49,670 bases of DNA from UBA8437 sp003445035 (GTDB taxonomy: Bacteria; Planctomycetota; Planctomycetia; Planctomycetales; Planctomycetaceae), in assembly GCA_937901285.1 (NCBI GenBank), contig CALCHI010000556.1, positions 1 through 49,670 of the forward strand. The letters are read 5' to 3'. The notes below the pieces were generated by a model that saw only the letters and a program-made list of their open reading frames with translations, did not search any database and was not told the DNA's origin. The position numbers were made by a program, and so were the translations under genes. This document shows positions 8,970-16,742 of the stretch, one piece after another (position 1 is the stretch's first letter; each line of letters opens with the position of its first letter).

Positions 8970-10123
8970 CGTACGGCCTCTTCGTTGATCTCCGTTCCCC
9001 AGCCGGGTCCGGTCGGCAGCAGCAGATGACCGTCCTGGATCTCCGGCGTGACGGTGAAGAAATCGTCGTGCCAGGGGACGAAGTCGCAGTCGATTTCCAT
9101 GATGCGGAAATTCGGCACGACGGCACAGAAGTGGGCGTTCATCATCGTGGCCAGGTGGCCGTAAAAGTTGTGCGGGGCGACGTTCACCTCGTAGGTGTCG
9201 GCCATCGCCGCGATCTTCAGTCCCTCGCCGACACCGTTCCATGGATTGTCGACGATGGCCACGTCCATCGAGTCGACATCCAGGTACGGCTTGTAGCCGC
9301 GTCGGCGGAACAGGCATTCGCCCGAGGCGATCGGGATCGTCGTCCCCTGGCGGATGTGGGCGAGTGCCTCGGGGCTGCACGTGTCGATTTCGACCCAGAA
9401 CAGGTCGTAGGGCTCCATCGCCCGGGACATCTTCAGGAAACCCTCGGTTTTGAAGTTGAAGTTGAGATCGACCAGGATGTCGATGTCGGGGCCGGTTCCC
9501 TCGCGGAAGGCTTCGAGTTGCTCACACATCGCCCGAATGACCGCGCGGTCGGCGTTGAGTTCCGGGTAGCCCTCGCCTCGCCAGAACCCCGGGCTGTGCA
9601 ACGAGGCCTCGCCGTCATCGAACCGGAAGACGTTGGTCTTCAGTGCCGTGTAGCCGCTGGCGGCCGCCAGACGCCCGAGTTCGACGACATCGTCCAGAGA
9701 CCTCAATGGCTCGATCTGCATCTCCTCGGCAAAACTCAACTGATACGTTCCGCAGTGCGACCAGTAGAGCCGGATGCGTTCGCGGACGGGCCCGCCGAGC
9801 ATCTCGTAGACCGGTATGCCCAGGCCCTTGGCTTTCAGGTCCAGCAGTGCGTTCTCGATGGCCCCGATGGCCTGCTGGGCGATTCCGCCACTGGCCTGTC
9901 GTCGGATGGCGTACATCCTGGCCACGTGGCTTTCGATCGGCCGAGGGTCTTCACCGACCAGCACACCGGCCAGGTTGTTGATCACCTCGGTGACGCCCAT
10001 TCCGCCGAACGACTCGTTGTATTCGCTCCAGCCAACCAGTCCCTCGTCGGTGCTGATCTTCAGGAAGTCGAAGTTGCGGAAACCGGCGTCGGCGTGCAGG
10101 CATTCAAGCCCGATGATCTTCAT
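8948..10123 (-). CDS. enolase-superfamily dehydratase (mandelate racemase/galactonate dehydratase-like)
   Basis: 391-residue mandelate racemase/muconate lactonizing enzyme family member. The capping domain has DFLKISTDEGLVGWSEY and the ENALLDLKAKGLGIPVYEMLGG stretch. The barrel has the likely metal ligands in DLNFNF, WVEID and ASGE, and an APHNFYGHL segment whose His matches the general base position of mandelate-racemase-subgroup acid-sugar dehydratases. The expected reaction is dehydration of a sugar acid to a 2-keto-3-deoxy acid; the exact substrate cannot be read. It is the last gene of a minus-strand set with an HpcH/HpaI aldolase, which could cleave such a product. ATG at 10123; 19 bp from the preceding gene. 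Confidence 0.85.
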   Translation of the reverse strand: MKIIGLECLHADAGFRNFDFLKISTDEGLVGWSEYNESFGGMGVTEVINNLAGVLVGEDPRPIESHVARMYAIRRQASGGIAQQAIGAIENALLDLKAKGLGIPVYEMLGGPVRERIRLYWSHCGTYQLSFAEEMQIEPLRSLDDVVELGRLAAASGYTALKTNVFRFDDGEASLHSPGFWRGEGYPELNADRAVIRAMCEQLEAFREGTGPDIDILVDLNFNFKTEGFLKMSRAMEPYDLFWVEIDTCSPEALAHIRQGTTIPIASGECLFRRRGYKPYLDVDSMDVAIVDNPWNGVGEGLKIAAMADTYEVNVAPHNFYGHLATMMNAHFCAVVPNFRIMEIDCDFVPWHDDFFTVTPEIQDGHLLLPTGPGWGTEINEEAVRDHPPKG

Positions 10124-10142
10124 AACCGCGTTCCCCGGACAC

Positions 10143-10481
10143 CTACCAGTTCAGCAGGTGTGGCTTCTGAGCTTCCCAGCCTTCGTCGGACGGAAACACC
10201 GTCTCCATCTCGACCTTGGCCAGGTCCTCCTCGAACCAGTCCTCGACCGTCGCCCACCACTTCTGGAAGTGGGGAGTCGCCCGGTGTTTTTCGAGGGAAT
10301 CGGCATTCAGGTAGACCTCGTAGAGGTAGTACCGGCCGGGGACCGCGGGGTCCCTGAGGATGTCGAAGCGAAAGCACTCGGGCTCGTCGCGGGTCGATCC
10401 CTGCGCGTCGCCGAGGCTGACTTCCTCGAACTCGTCGATCTTGTCCTGTTGGACATTGAGTGTCACGAAGATGGCGTACAT
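10143..10481 (-). CDS. antibiotic biosynthesis monooxygenase (ABM) domain protein
   Basis: 112 residues, full length for a one-domain dimeric alpha+beta barrel protein of the ABM family. The pattern is typical: YAIFVTLNVQQDKIDEFEEV at the start, then CFRFDILRD, a RYYLYEVYLNADSLEKH segment and HFQKWW. Family members include quinol monooxygenases and LsrG-like isomerases acting on small carbonyl compounds. Between an aldolase and a dehydratase, a role on a sugar-derived keto intermediate is plausible but not shown. ATG at 10481; 32 bp from the upstream aldolase and 19 bp from the downstream enolase. Confidence 0.8.
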   Translation of the reverse strand: MYAIFVTLNVQQDKIDEFEEVSLGDAQGSTRDEPECFRFDILRDPAVPGRYYLYEVYLNADSLEKHRATPHFQKWWATVEDWFEEDLAKVEMETVFPSDEGWEAQKPHLLNW

Positions 10482-10513
10482 GTCGGATCCAGGAAAACGG
10501 GAACGTGAGTGGG

Positions 10514-11263
10514 CTAGGCGATGCCGGCGGCCGACTTGAAGGCTGCGGCACCGGCATCGATCCAGGGGCCGGCCGACGTCATGACAAAGCGGACACCCAT
10601 GTCGGTGAAGTGGTCGACGTTGTCGTTGAAGGTGAGCGTGCCGGCCACGCGACCGCTCTCGACGATCTTCTTCAGCGCGCCCTCGCGGGTGGCCACCACC
10701 TCGGGGTGATCCAGTTGTCCGATCAGGCCCATCGAGGAGGCCAGGTCACTGGGGGCGACGAAGAACACGTCGATGTGGTCGACCTCGAGGATCTCGTCCA
10801 GGTTGTTGACCGCCACGATGTCTTCGATCAGCACGATGAACATCGTCTGGTCGTTGGCGTTGTCGAAGTAGCTTTCGACACCGTAACCCTGGCGACTGGT
10901 GAACAGGCCGCGTTGTCCCACGGGGGAAAACTTGCCGCCGGCGACGACGTTTTCGGCTTCGGCTTTCGTGTTGACGTGAGGAACCACGATTCCCTGCACG
11001 CCACGGTCCAGTGCCCGGTAGACGATCGCCTGCTCGTTCTGGTTGATGCGCATGATCGACGTCATGCCCCACAGATCGCAGGCGCGGGTCAGGTCGCCGA
11101 TGTCGCGGAAGTCGACCGGCCCGTGTTCCCCCTCGAGCCAGACGGCATCGAAGCCGGCGGGTCCGAAGCGGTCGATGTCCTCGGGATCGGTCAGTCCCGA
11201 TACGCAGCAGACGGTCTCGCCGGCGGCGAGCTTCTGTTTGGCTTGATTGAGTCTCAGGGCCAC
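10514..11263 (-). CDS. HpcH/HpaI family class II aldolase (first copy)
   Basis: 249 residues. The family cleaves 2-keto-3-deoxy or 4-hydroxy-2-oxo acids to pyruvate and an aldehyde using a divalent metal. Visible signatures are WLEGEHGPVDF (general base region), IMRINQNE (substrate Arg), the RGVQGIVVPHVNTKAEAE barrel strand, FIVLIEDIVAVNNLDEIL (metal Glu) and VFFVAPSDLASSMG (metal Asp). The start codon is GTG at 11263. It leads a three-gene minus-strand set followed by the ABM protein and an enolase-type dehydratase, which fits a non-phosphorylated sugar-acid route. Its sequence differs clearly from the second HpcH/HpaI copy at 26711-27487. Confidence 0.85.
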   Translation of the reverse strand: MALRLNQAKQKLAAGETVCCVSGLTDPEDIDRFGPAGFDAVWLEGEHGPVDFRDIGDLTRACDLWGMTSIMRINQNEQAIVYRALDRGVQGIVVPHVNTKAEAENVVAGGKFSPVGQRGLFTSRQGYGVESYFDNANDQTMFIVLIEDIVAVNNLDEILEVDHIDVFFVAPSDLASSMGLIGQLDHPEVVATREGALKKIVESGRVAGTLTFNDNVDHFTDMGVRFVMTSAGPWIDAGAAAFKSAAGIA

Positions 11264-11309
11264 GGGGTGTTCCTCGGAATGTGAGTCTTGGTTGGATGTC
11301 TCTGGTTAC

Positions 11310-11325
11310 TTGACTTGAGCGTCAA
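11310..11325. promoter_or_regulatory. inverted repeat TTGAC-N6-GTCAA in a divergent promoter region
   Basis: The 110-bp gap between the aldolase (-) and the toroid gene (+) contains a perfect 5-bp inverted repeat with a 6-nt spacer. Read either way it also supplies a -35-like TTGACT or TTGACG, but no good -10 follows at 16-18 bp. A transcription-factor operator or overlapping divergent promoters are both possible. Confidence 0.35.
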
Positions 11326-11373
11326 TAAGAACAGAGTGATCGTTCGGATTCAAAGTCAGCAGGGAATCGACCG

Positions 11374-12414
11374 ATGGTCACCGCCGGCTGGACAGCACGC
11401 CTCGACCGGATTCGCGACGCGTGTCGCAACGGGACCGGCTGGCTGTTGACCCGAGTCAACGACAACGGCTCGCTGGGGCCGGTTCCCGACCGGTTGTTCT
11501 ACTACCGCGTGCCGTGGGCGCTGGCCCTGGTGGGCGAATTGCCCGCCGCGGCGGCATGTCTCGACTGGGTCGGTCGGAACATGATCAGCACGGAGGGCGA
11601 GTTCGAGGGGGTCAGTCCGCGAGGACTGTTCGACGAGCGGTATGGGTCCTATCCGTTGTCCTGCCTGCTCTTCGGAGCCCAGCTGGTCGGTCGGACCGAC
11701 CTGTCCCGCCGTGGGATTCCACGGCTGCTCGAGTGGCAGGATTCCAGGACCGGTGGATTTTTTGCGAAATGGGACGATCGGTCGCTGCGGTGTGAGCAGG
11801 AGCTCTTCCCCGCCTGCCAGGCGGCGATGACGTTGCTGGCGATCGGTCGGGTCGAGGAGGCGGTGCGGGCCGGAGAGTGGATCGTCCGACTCTGGGACCA
11901 GCAGCCGCAGCTCCAGGAGCGGCTGTTCCATGTCTCGCGAGGCGACGGACAACTGGTGACAGAGTTTCCTGCCGGGCAGGACGAAATGTATGTCACCGAA
12001 AAATCCCGGCCCTGGCAGCACCACTTCAACGGCGGAATCTCCGCGGCGGCGTTGGTCCAGTTGTTCCAGGTCACCGGCGAAACACGCTGGCTGGAGATGG
12101 CACGGACCTGCCAGGCCTTCTCGATGACGACAGACGAGTGCCAGTTCGAGTCGATGCAGACCTGCAAGTCCGGGTGGGGGTCGGGACTGTTGTGGGTCAC
12201 CACTCGGGATCCGGTCTATCGGGACTGGACGCTGCGGATGGGTGAGTGGTTCTGTGAGCACCAGTTGGCCGATGGACACTGGGAGAACACCAGGCACTGG
12301 ACCCCCGATCCGACCGAGGCGGACAATATCGAGATCACCGCCGAGTTCGTGATGCACATGGCCAATCTGCTGTGCAGCCTGGGGGTCGAGGAGACCGGGG
12401 AGGCGGACATATGA
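11374..12414 (+). CDS. uncharacterised alpha/alpha-toroid-like protein
   Basis: 346 residues, no signal peptide. I do not recognise a named family. The helix-rich layout, repeated small/aromatic turns (QDSRTGGFFAKWDD, ADGHWENTRHW, HHFNGGISAAALVQLF) and regular spacing resemble six-hairpin glycosidase or terpenoid-cyclase-type alpha/alpha toroids, so a sugar- or isoprenoid-active fold is a guess. The start ATG has AGGGA 8 bp upstream. Its stop overlaps the next gene's ATG (ATGA at 12411-12414), so the two are translationally coupled and probably act together. Confidence 0.7.
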   Translation: MVTAGWTARLDRIRDACRNGTGWLLTRVNDNGSLGPVPDRLFYYRVPWALALVGELPAAAACLDWVGRNMISTEGEFEGVSPRGLFDERYGSYPLSCLLFGAQLVGRTDLSRRGIPRLLEWQDSRTGGFFAKWDDRSLRCEQELFPACQAAMTLLAIGRVEEAVRAGEWIVRLWDQQPQLQERLFHVSRGDGQLVTEFPAGQDEMYVTEKSRPWQHHFNGGISAAALVQLFQVTGETRWLEMARTCQAFSMTTDECQFESMQTCKSGWGSGLLWVTTRDPVYRDWTLRMGEWFCEHQLADGHWENTRHWTPDPTEADNIEITAEFVMHMANLLCSLGVEETGEADI

Positions 12415-13160
12415 GTATTCGGCTGGACCAGATCGTCAACATGCCCGCCTTCTCGCCCTACTACGCGAATCCGCCGGCACGGTACCGGAACGTGAAGTTC
12501 CAGTTCGTCGATTTCCGTGCCGACGTTTCGGCCGTAGAACGCGTGTTGCCCGAGTGTTTCGAACCGGATGAGGATGGGTACTGTGTTGCCATCGGACTGA
12601 CTGTGCCCTGGTCGGACAACTACGGCCCGTTTGAGGAGAGCGTGCTGGTGGTCGGTTGTCGGTTTGAGGGGCAACCGGGGTTCTTCGCGCCGATCGCGTT
12701 CCTCAATTCGACCAACAGCATTCCGGCCGGCCGCGAGATCTATGGCACGCCGAAGGTCTCGGCGGACATCACCGTCTCGATGGACGATCAGCAGATGGTG
12801 ACCGACACGCAACGTGGCGGCACGTCGATTTTCAGCATCCGCACGACGACGCTGCAGGAAGCGACCGAAGACGATTTTCCCGATCTCTCGCCGTCGTGGC
12901 GGCTGAAGGTCATCCCGCGTGCCGACGGGCCGGGGGCCGATATCTGCCAGTTGATCGACGGGGCGCCGGTCATGCAGGACGTCACCGTGCACGCTCGCCG
13001 CAAGGGCGAGGGAGTGGTCGAGTTCCGTCCGGATTCGACTTTCGACCTCTCGGATTTCACTCCGCGTGAGTACCTGGGAGCACGTTTCCTCGAGATGGAC
13101 TACGCCGAAGGCTATGGCCGTGTCGTGCGGGATTTCCTGCGCGAGGCCGAGGGAGAGTGA
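12411..13160 (+). CDS. acetoacetate decarboxylase (ADC) family protein
   Basis: 249 residues of ADC fold. The region around AGREIYGTPK ends in Lys115, the position and context of the Schiff-base lysine of clostridial acetoacetate decarboxylase. Glu76 in the FEES segment also falls where that enzyme has an active-site Glu. The lysine that neighbours it in the clostridial enzyme is Val here. ADC-like proteins outside acetone producers include aldolase-dehydratases and other carbonyl enzymes, so decarboxylation of acetoacetate is not assured. The start is the ATG inside the ATGA overlap; the frame extends 13 codons upstream into the previous gene and that part is discarded. Confidence 0.8.
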   Translation: MSIRLDQIVNMPAFSPYYANPPARYRNVKFQFVDFRADVSAVERVLPECFEPDEDGYCVAIGLTVPWSDNYGPFEESVLVVGCRFEGQPGFFAPIAFLNSTNSIPAGREIYGTPKVSADITVSMDDQQMVTDTQRGGTSIFSIRTTTLQEATEDDFPDLSPSWRLKVIPRADGPGADICQLIDGAPVMQDVTVHARRKGEGVVEFRPDSTFDLSDFTPREYLGARFLEMDYAEGYGRVVRDFLREAEGE

Positions 13161-13169
13161 TCGGTTGTT

Positions 13170-14594
13170 TCATCCCCAGATGTCATTCAGCCATCCGTCG
13201 ATTGTCTCGAGCACCTTCTCGTAACGGGCATCTCCGGGCCTGGCCCAATCGAAGTGGGCCATGTCGGGGATCACGACCGAGCGGGCGGACTCGCCGATCG
13301 CCGTCGCCAGCGATTCGGATTCGTCCGGTTGCACCAACCGGTCGTTTTCTCCATGGATCAACAACACCGGTCGCGGAGCGATCCCGGGGGCCGACACCTC
13401 GGGTGTGTAGCTCAGCAGCGCGTCGGCGGTCTCCAGTGACAGGCGGCAGGCCAGTCCGGGAAACTCGGCGTAGAGCTGGTCGAGAAAGGTCCTGGAGTCC
13501 GGGTCGGGTTGAATGATCTCCCAGGCATCGACGATCTCGCCGTCACGACCACGGGCACGGGCCAGGCGGTCGGCATCGACCCGGTCCTGGAACGCCGTCC
13601 ACGCGTCTTCGTCTCGTGACGCCTGCAGCAGGCGTCTCAGGTCACCGGCCGCCGAGACGGTGGCGACGGCGGCGATGCGGGGATCGACTGCGGCGGCAGT
13701 CACCGCGTGTGAGCCGCCGAGGCTGATCCCCAGCAGAGCCACCCGCGACGCATCGACCTCATCTCGTCCGGACAGAAACGACACCGCCGCACGGATGTCC
13801 TCGACCTGGTCCAGCGGCCTGACGGCCTCGACCGGATCGCCGCTGCGACCGAAGCCCCGGTAATCGAAGACCAGGCAGGCCCGACCGGACTGGGCCAGTT
13901 GCCTGGCCATCTCGGGGACCAGCAGGTCCTGGGTGTAGGTGTATCCCAGGCAGAGGACCACGCCGGGCAAGCCGGGATCCTCGACCGTGACGGGATTGTC
14001 GGATTCGAAGAGATACTCGGGAAGATAGAGCCGTCCCTCGAGCCGGGTTCCGCGGCAAAAGAACGCGACCACGGTGACCGGGCCGGACGGGGTGGAGGCC
14101 TCTTCGATCGCTGCCTGCACATCCTCGATCACGATCAGGCCGTCGGGGCCCGTGGCGGTGATCGAACCCAGGTCGATGTCGTGCTCGCGGGCCAGTCGCT
14201 TGGCAGCAGGTGAGGCGGGTACCCGGCCTCCGCGTCGGCGGGGTGCGGCCGGAGCCGCGGCTGGAGTGGGTTCTGGCGTTGCTGGAGGATCGTCGGTGTC
14301 GGCGACAGATGCGGCTGCCGCCGCCGCGGCGATCATCTCCTCGGGCACCTCCTCACCCTCGTCGACAATCACCGCGATCGGCGTGGTGATCGGAACCGTC
14401 TCGCCGGCAGTGACGAGGATCCGAGCGAGGACGCCCGAGGCGGGGGACTCGACCAGCTGGATCGCCTTGTCCGATTCGATCTCGACGATCTCTTCACCCG
14501 CTTCGACCCGGTCGCCTTCGGCTTTCAGCCACGACCCGACGGTCCCTTCCTGCATCGTCATGCCCCACTTGGGCATTGGGATCAGTGTGGCCAT
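13170..14594 (-). CDS. acoC: acoC-like E2: lipoyl + PSBD + alpha/beta-hydrolase fusion
   Basis: 474 residues. Residues 1-78 are a lipoyl domain with the lipoylation site in EIESDKA (Lys43). An Ala/Pro linker follows at about 88-118, then a peripheral-subunit-binding domain at about 124-163 (VPASPAAKRLAREHDIDL, TGPDGLIVIEDV). An alpha/beta-hydrolase domain at about 173-474 has a nucleophile elbow GISLGGS (Ser291), an Asp in HGENDRLVQP and a His in PDMAHFDW. The ordinary acyltransferase catalytic domain of E2 proteins is absent. AcoC of acetoin-cleaving systems also joins a lipoyl domain to an alpha/beta hydrolase, which with the acoA/B/X genes upstream supports the name. The extra PSBD and dienelactone-hydrolase-like domain are unusual. 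Confidence 0.8.
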   Translation of the reverse strand: MATLIPMPKWGMTMQEGTVGSWLKAEGDRVEAGEEIVEIESDKAIQLVESPASGVLARILVTAGETVPITTPIAVIVDEGEEVPEEMIAAAAAAASVADTDDPPATPEPTPAAAPAAPRRRGGRVPASPAAKRLAREHDIDLGSITATGPDGLIVIEDVQAAIEEASTPSGPVTVVAFFCRGTRLEGRLYLPEYLFESDNPVTVEDPGLPGVVLCLGYTYTQDLLVPEMARQLAQSGRACLVFDYRGFGRSGDPVEAVRPLDQVEDIRAAVSFLSGRDEVDASRVALLGISLGGSHAVTAAAVDPRIAAVATVSAAGDLRRLLQASRDEDAWTAFQDRVDADRLARARGRDGEIVDAWEIIQPDPDSRTFLDQLYAEFPGLACRLSLETADALLSYTPEVSAPGIAPRPVLLIHGENDRLVQPDESESLATAIGESARSVVIPDMAHFDWARPGDARYEKVLETIDGWLNDIWG

Positions 14595-14622
14595 GGGTTG
14601 AAGTCCTTCTGAATGGAAAGGG

Positions 14623-15630
14623 TCATGCGGGAGACCGACAAGGCATTATGAACTCACCTGAGTCGGCGGCAAGCTCGAGCGTCCTGTCGACATCGACCAT
14701 CGTGGGGCCGTTCTTGTTGAGCCGGATGGCGAGGTCATCGTTGCTGCCGATGGCTGTCTCGCGTTCCCCGTCGAGCGCGAGTGTCCCGGGACGGAAGGTG
14801 ATCGAGACGGTCTCGTCGGGTTCGAGCCAGCGGACGTTGCGGATTGCCACTGGCACGACCAGTCCCGGGGCGATCGGTGCCATCACTTCCTGGCCGCCCG
14901 GTCCGATTTCCAGTGCCAGGCCGCGGCGGTCGCCACCGGGCGGCGGAGGCAGGCTGCCGCCGATGGCCGAGAGGCCCAGGACGCCCGGTTGAGCCATCGA
15001 AAGCACCAACTGGTGGATGCGCGTGACGTCCCAGATGGCTCGGGCTCCGGGAACCGGGATGTCACAGGCCGCAACGTCGACCAGCGCCAGGTCGATCGGC
15101 TGTCCGTCGCGAAGGACGTCCAGTCGAGGGGTTTGTCGGCAGGCGACCTCGAGCGGAACCCGCACGTCGGCAACCAGGGCTGCAGCCATGCCCGCGAGGG
15201 TGCCCTCGTTTCTTCGGGGCCAGACATTATTGGTGCCGGTGGAGATCGGGACCAGGGGCACGTCACGGGAGCCCTTGGCGACCATGCGGTGGGTGCCATC
15301 GCCTCCCAGGACGACGATGGCCGCGGCGCCCCGGTCGGCCAGTGCCCGCGCCGCGGCCAGCGAGTCCTCGGCCAGCCCGTGACAGGGTGTGTCGAGCACG
15401 TCGACGGGGAAGGGGAGTTCGAGCCCGTCCAGGGCACGACGGCGGATGTCGGCCATCTCGGGCATCACCGCCACCGTGGTGGCCGCGACATCGGCCGTCG
15501 CGGCGATGCCCCTGAGCACGCGGCGGACAATCTTCGCCTTGTGCTGGTTGTCGATCCCGTCGGCATCGACCACCAGTCGGCGGATGTCCTTGCCCGATGA
15601 GGGGTTGGGGATGATGCCGATCAGCGGCAT
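14623..15630 (-). CDS. acoX: AcoX-like NAD kinase-fold protein
   Basis: 335 residues. It starts with LIGIIPNPSSGKDIRRLV and carries IVVLGGDGTHRMV and PISTGTNNVW, the diacylglycerol-kinase/NAD-kinase GGDG nucleotide-binding motif and its Thr-Gly-Thr-Asn partner loop. AcoX is encoded in many acetoin dehydrogenase operons; its biochemical role is poorly defined. A GTG at 15699, in a GTGA overlap with the stop of acoB, would add 23 residues and could be the coupled start. I prefer ATG 15630 because the conserved first strand begins there. 28 bp separate it from acoC. Confidence 0.8.
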   Translation of the reverse strand: MPLIGIIPNPSSGKDIRRLVVDADGIDNQHKAKIVRRVLRGIAATADVAATTVAVMPEMADIRRRALDGLELPFPVDVLDTPCHGLAEDSLAAARALADRGAAAIVVLGGDGTHRMVAKGSRDVPLVPISTGTNNVWPRRNEGTLAGMAAALVADVRVPLEVACRQTPRLDVLRDGQPIDLALVDVAACDIPVPGARAIWDVTRIHQLVLSMAQPGVLGLSAIGGSLPPPPGGDRRGLALEIGPGGQEVMAPIAPGLVVPVAIRNVRWLEPDETVSITFRPGTLALDGERETAIGSNDDLAIRLNKNGPTMVDVDRTLELAADSGEFIMPCRSPA

Positions 15631-15695
15631 GAGACCGGGACCAGTGGATCGGGACCGTGCATACCCAGCGACGCCTTTGGAGCCGCGGGGGGCTC

Positions 15696-16709
15696 TCACG
15701 TGATGGCCCGGACCGCCTCGACGATCGCGTCGGCCTTGGGCACGTAGTAGTCCTCCAGCGGCGGGCTGAAGGGGACAGGGGTGTGGGGAGCGGTGATCAT
15801 CTGTACCGGGGCGTCCAGGTATCCGAGCGCCCGGCTGGCGGCCAGCGCGGCCACGTCACTGGCCATGCTGCACCTGGGGTTGTCCTCGTCGACGACCACC
15901 AGTCGGCCGGTCTTCTCGATCGACCCGATGATCGCGTCCTCATCCCAGGGGGAGAGGCACCTGAGATCGACCACGTCGGCCTCGATTCCGTCGGCCGCCA
16001 GGCGGTCGGCCGCTTCGAGGCTGATCGAGACCATGCGACTGATGGCGACGATCGTCACGTCGGCGCCGTCGCGGGGGTGGCCGGCAGGTCCCAGCGGCAC
16101 CGTGTAGTCCTCTTCGGGGACAGGGCCGGTGGTGTCGTAGAGCACCTTGTTCTCGCAGAAGATCACCGGGTCGTCATCGCGGATCGCCGAGATCAGAAGG
16201 CCCTTGGCGTCGTAGGGAGTGGCCGGGGCCACGACCTTCAGGCCGGGAAAGTGGACGAAAGTCGAATAGGTGGCGTCGGAGTGTTGTGCGGCGGCCCGGA
16301 ACCCGGCCCCGATGGTGGTTCGAATCACCAGAGGGATTTTTGCCTTGCCGCCGAACATGTACCGCATCTTGGCGGCCTGGTTGATGATCTGGTCGAGCGT
16401 GACACCCATGAACCCGATGAACATCAATTCCACGACCGGCCGCATCCCCGTCGCCGCTGCACCGACACCGGCCCCGATGAACGCACTCTCGGTGATCGGT
16501 GTGTCACGAACCCGTTCGGGCCCGAACTCGTTGATCAATCCTTCGGTGACCTTCAGCACACCGCCCCAGGCATCGACCATTTCGGGGTCGTCACGGCCGG
16601 GGGCCCCGGCGATGTCCTCGCCCATGATGAACACCGATTCGTCGCGACGCATCTCCAGTCGCAACGCCTCGTTGATCGCCCCGCGGTAGGTCAGTTCACG
16701 TTCGGCCAC
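15696..16709 (-). CDS. acoB: acetoin/2-oxoacid dehydrogenase E1 beta subunit
   Basis: 337 residues of transketolase-like pyrimidine-binding fold. Typical E1-beta segments are MGEDIAG, RVRDTPITESAFIGAGVGAA, RPVVELMFIGFMGVTLDQI, QHSDATYSTFVHFPGLKVV and the C-terminal IEKTGRLVVVDED. The beta subunit completes the thiamine-diphosphate active site of the dehydrogenase with AcoA. Start GTG at 16709, 33 bp after acoA. Sequence alone cannot fully separate acetoin from pyruvate or branched-chain oxoacid dehydrogenases; the acoX neighbour favours acetoin. Confidence 0.85.
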   Translation of the reverse strand: MAERELTYRGAINEALRLEMRRDESVFIMGEDIAGAPGRDDPEMVDAWGGVLKVTEGLINEFGPERVRDTPITESAFIGAGVGAAATGMRPVVELMFIGFMGVTLDQIINQAAKMRYMFGGKAKIPLVIRTTIGAGFRAAAQHSDATYSTFVHFPGLKVVAPATPYDAKGLLISAIRDDDPVIFCENKVLYDTTGPVPEEDYTVPLGPAGHPRDGADVTIVAISRMVSISLEAADRLAADGIEADVVDLRCLSPWDEDAIIGSIEKTGRLVVVDEDNPRCSMASDVAALAASRALGYLDAPVQMITAPHTPVPFSPPLEDYYVPKADAIVEAVRAIT

Positions 16710-16742
16710 GTTGAGTGTCCCGGTTGGGTGTCGTGGGTGGGT

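Noticed and set aside
8963..10357. 464-codon plus-strand open frame opposite the enolase gene
   Set aside because: Shadow of an enolase-superfamily gene with visible metal ligands.
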